Source of the DNA: Syngnathus acus
Lineage: Eukaryota; Chordata; Actinopteri; Syngnathiformes; Syngnathidae
Length of the DNA: 64,000 nucleotides
NCBI RefSeq assembly: GCF_901709675.1
Contig: NC_051100.1
Coordinates: 9,150,786-9,214,785 of the forward strand
Reading direction: 5' to 3'
The translations under genes and the position numbers were made by a program. The notes under the pieces were generated by a model. The model searched no databases, had not been told where the DNA came from, and worked only from the letters and a program-made list of their open reading frames with translations. Numbering within the stretch: position 1 is the first letter of the stretch; every line of letters begins with the position of its first letter. This document shows positions 63,471-64,000 of this stretch, piece after piece.

Positions 63471-64000
63471 TCAAAATACTACTTGAAAATGAATTTATGA
63501 TAACAATTGGGGTCCATGACCAAAATGCTTTAGATAGAAAGTCACGTAGGATCAAAGCGAGTAAATTCGGGATTTAGGTGTATCTATACCGTTTTCACAT
63601 TTCATAAAGAAAAGTCTATCGAAATCCTCAGGAAATGATGCCTCTCAACTTTTAAATAAAATAACCTTGCCCCGACTCCAACCATTGTGCGTCCAGGTTG
63701 TCGGCCTCTACACACAAGCAATGATATTTTCTAATGGCAATTGCAAAGTTGCAATTTTGAGAACTGAGTCTGAAAGCTTTCTGAAAATGGCTATTCAAAT
63801 TCCAACAATGGCACCATAAGAAGACATCAGAAGGCCAACAAGCACAAAGCATCTGCTCACTCAATCTGTCTTATTCCAGACATTCAAATACACACTAAGG
63901 CACATAAGCTCCAAAAATTTGTCAACACTTTTGTTCATCATGACTGATATGAATTTTTTGAGGCCGATTCAGATGTAATCATGGGGAAATAAAATCCCGA

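Larger units (their letters stand above)
28448..64000 (-). other. macrod2: macrod2 intron (partial, phase 1), over 35.5 kb
   Basis: This is the intron upstream of the 122-nt exon, extending beyond the right edge of the window. The preceding exon should end ...DLPAK plus one base. I searched by eye on the minus strand for that and for the N-terminal macro-domain motifs (GGGGVDG, NAAN) and found neither. The intron carries MITEs at 32.3 and 57.3 kb, SINE fragments at 39.9, 45.5, 53.6 and 63.4 kb, long tetranucleotide arrays at 43.3 and 63.3 kb, and candidate regulatory clusters at 36.8-38.9 and 50.6 kb. Nothing identifiable was seen in 29-31.3, 40.1-42.2, 47.8-50.5, 55-57.2 or 60.6-63.3 kb. Confidence 0.75.

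Overview
The window is nuclear DNA of a ray-finned (teleost, probably percomorph) fish. The clues are long AT-rich non-coding stretches, vertebrate-type splice sites, many microsatellites, and fragments of repeat families typical of fish: a tRNA-derived SINE with a (GGAT)n tail, hAT-type MITEs, Tc1 and a decayed non-LTR retrotransposon. No bacterial-style genes, operons, CRISPR arrays, rRNA genes or intact tRNA genes are visible.

The only protein-coding gene I can support is macrod2 (mono-ADP-ribosyl hydrolase, macro domain), read on the minus strand. Two consecutive exons are present. A 122-nt exon (28326-28447) encodes the core carrying VIHTVGPVARGH. A 31-nt micro-exon (6300-6330) encodes AFPCISTGIYG, the phosphate-gripping loop. 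The exons join in frame, and both have canonical splice sites. Everything else is macrod2 intron: over 35.5 kb upstream of the 122-nt exon, 21,995 bp between the exons, and over 6.2 kb downstream. Giant introns are also a hallmark of mammalian MACROD2. I found no other macrod2 exon and no nested gene.

The introns hold fossil mobile elements: a Tc1 transposase remnant near 5.4 kb; a 183-bp hAT-like MITE with about 47-bp inverted ends at 16.9 kb; about 1.2 kb of a broken non-LTR retrotransposon at 23.7-24.9 kb; a hAT-like MITE at 32.3 kb; and a 328-bp hAT-like MITE with a perfect 8-bp target duplication at 57.3 kb. There are also at least five SINE fragments (15.8, 39.9, 45.5, 53.6 and 63.3 kb, perhaps 42.3 kb), long (CAGT)n, (TGGA)n and (ATCC)n arrays, (GT)n tracts and short tandem duplications.

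Several stretches look like developmental enhancers from motif density alone (about 11.2, 17.4, 20.6-21.4, 36.9-37.3, 38.0-38.9 and 50.6 kb). Among the motifs are a perfect HNF1-type palindrome, RFX X-box-like sites and octamers. These are inferences that need cross-species alignment. No new multi-gene system is visible. The strongest observations are the macrod2 micro-exon and the fossil elements recovered by conceptual translation.
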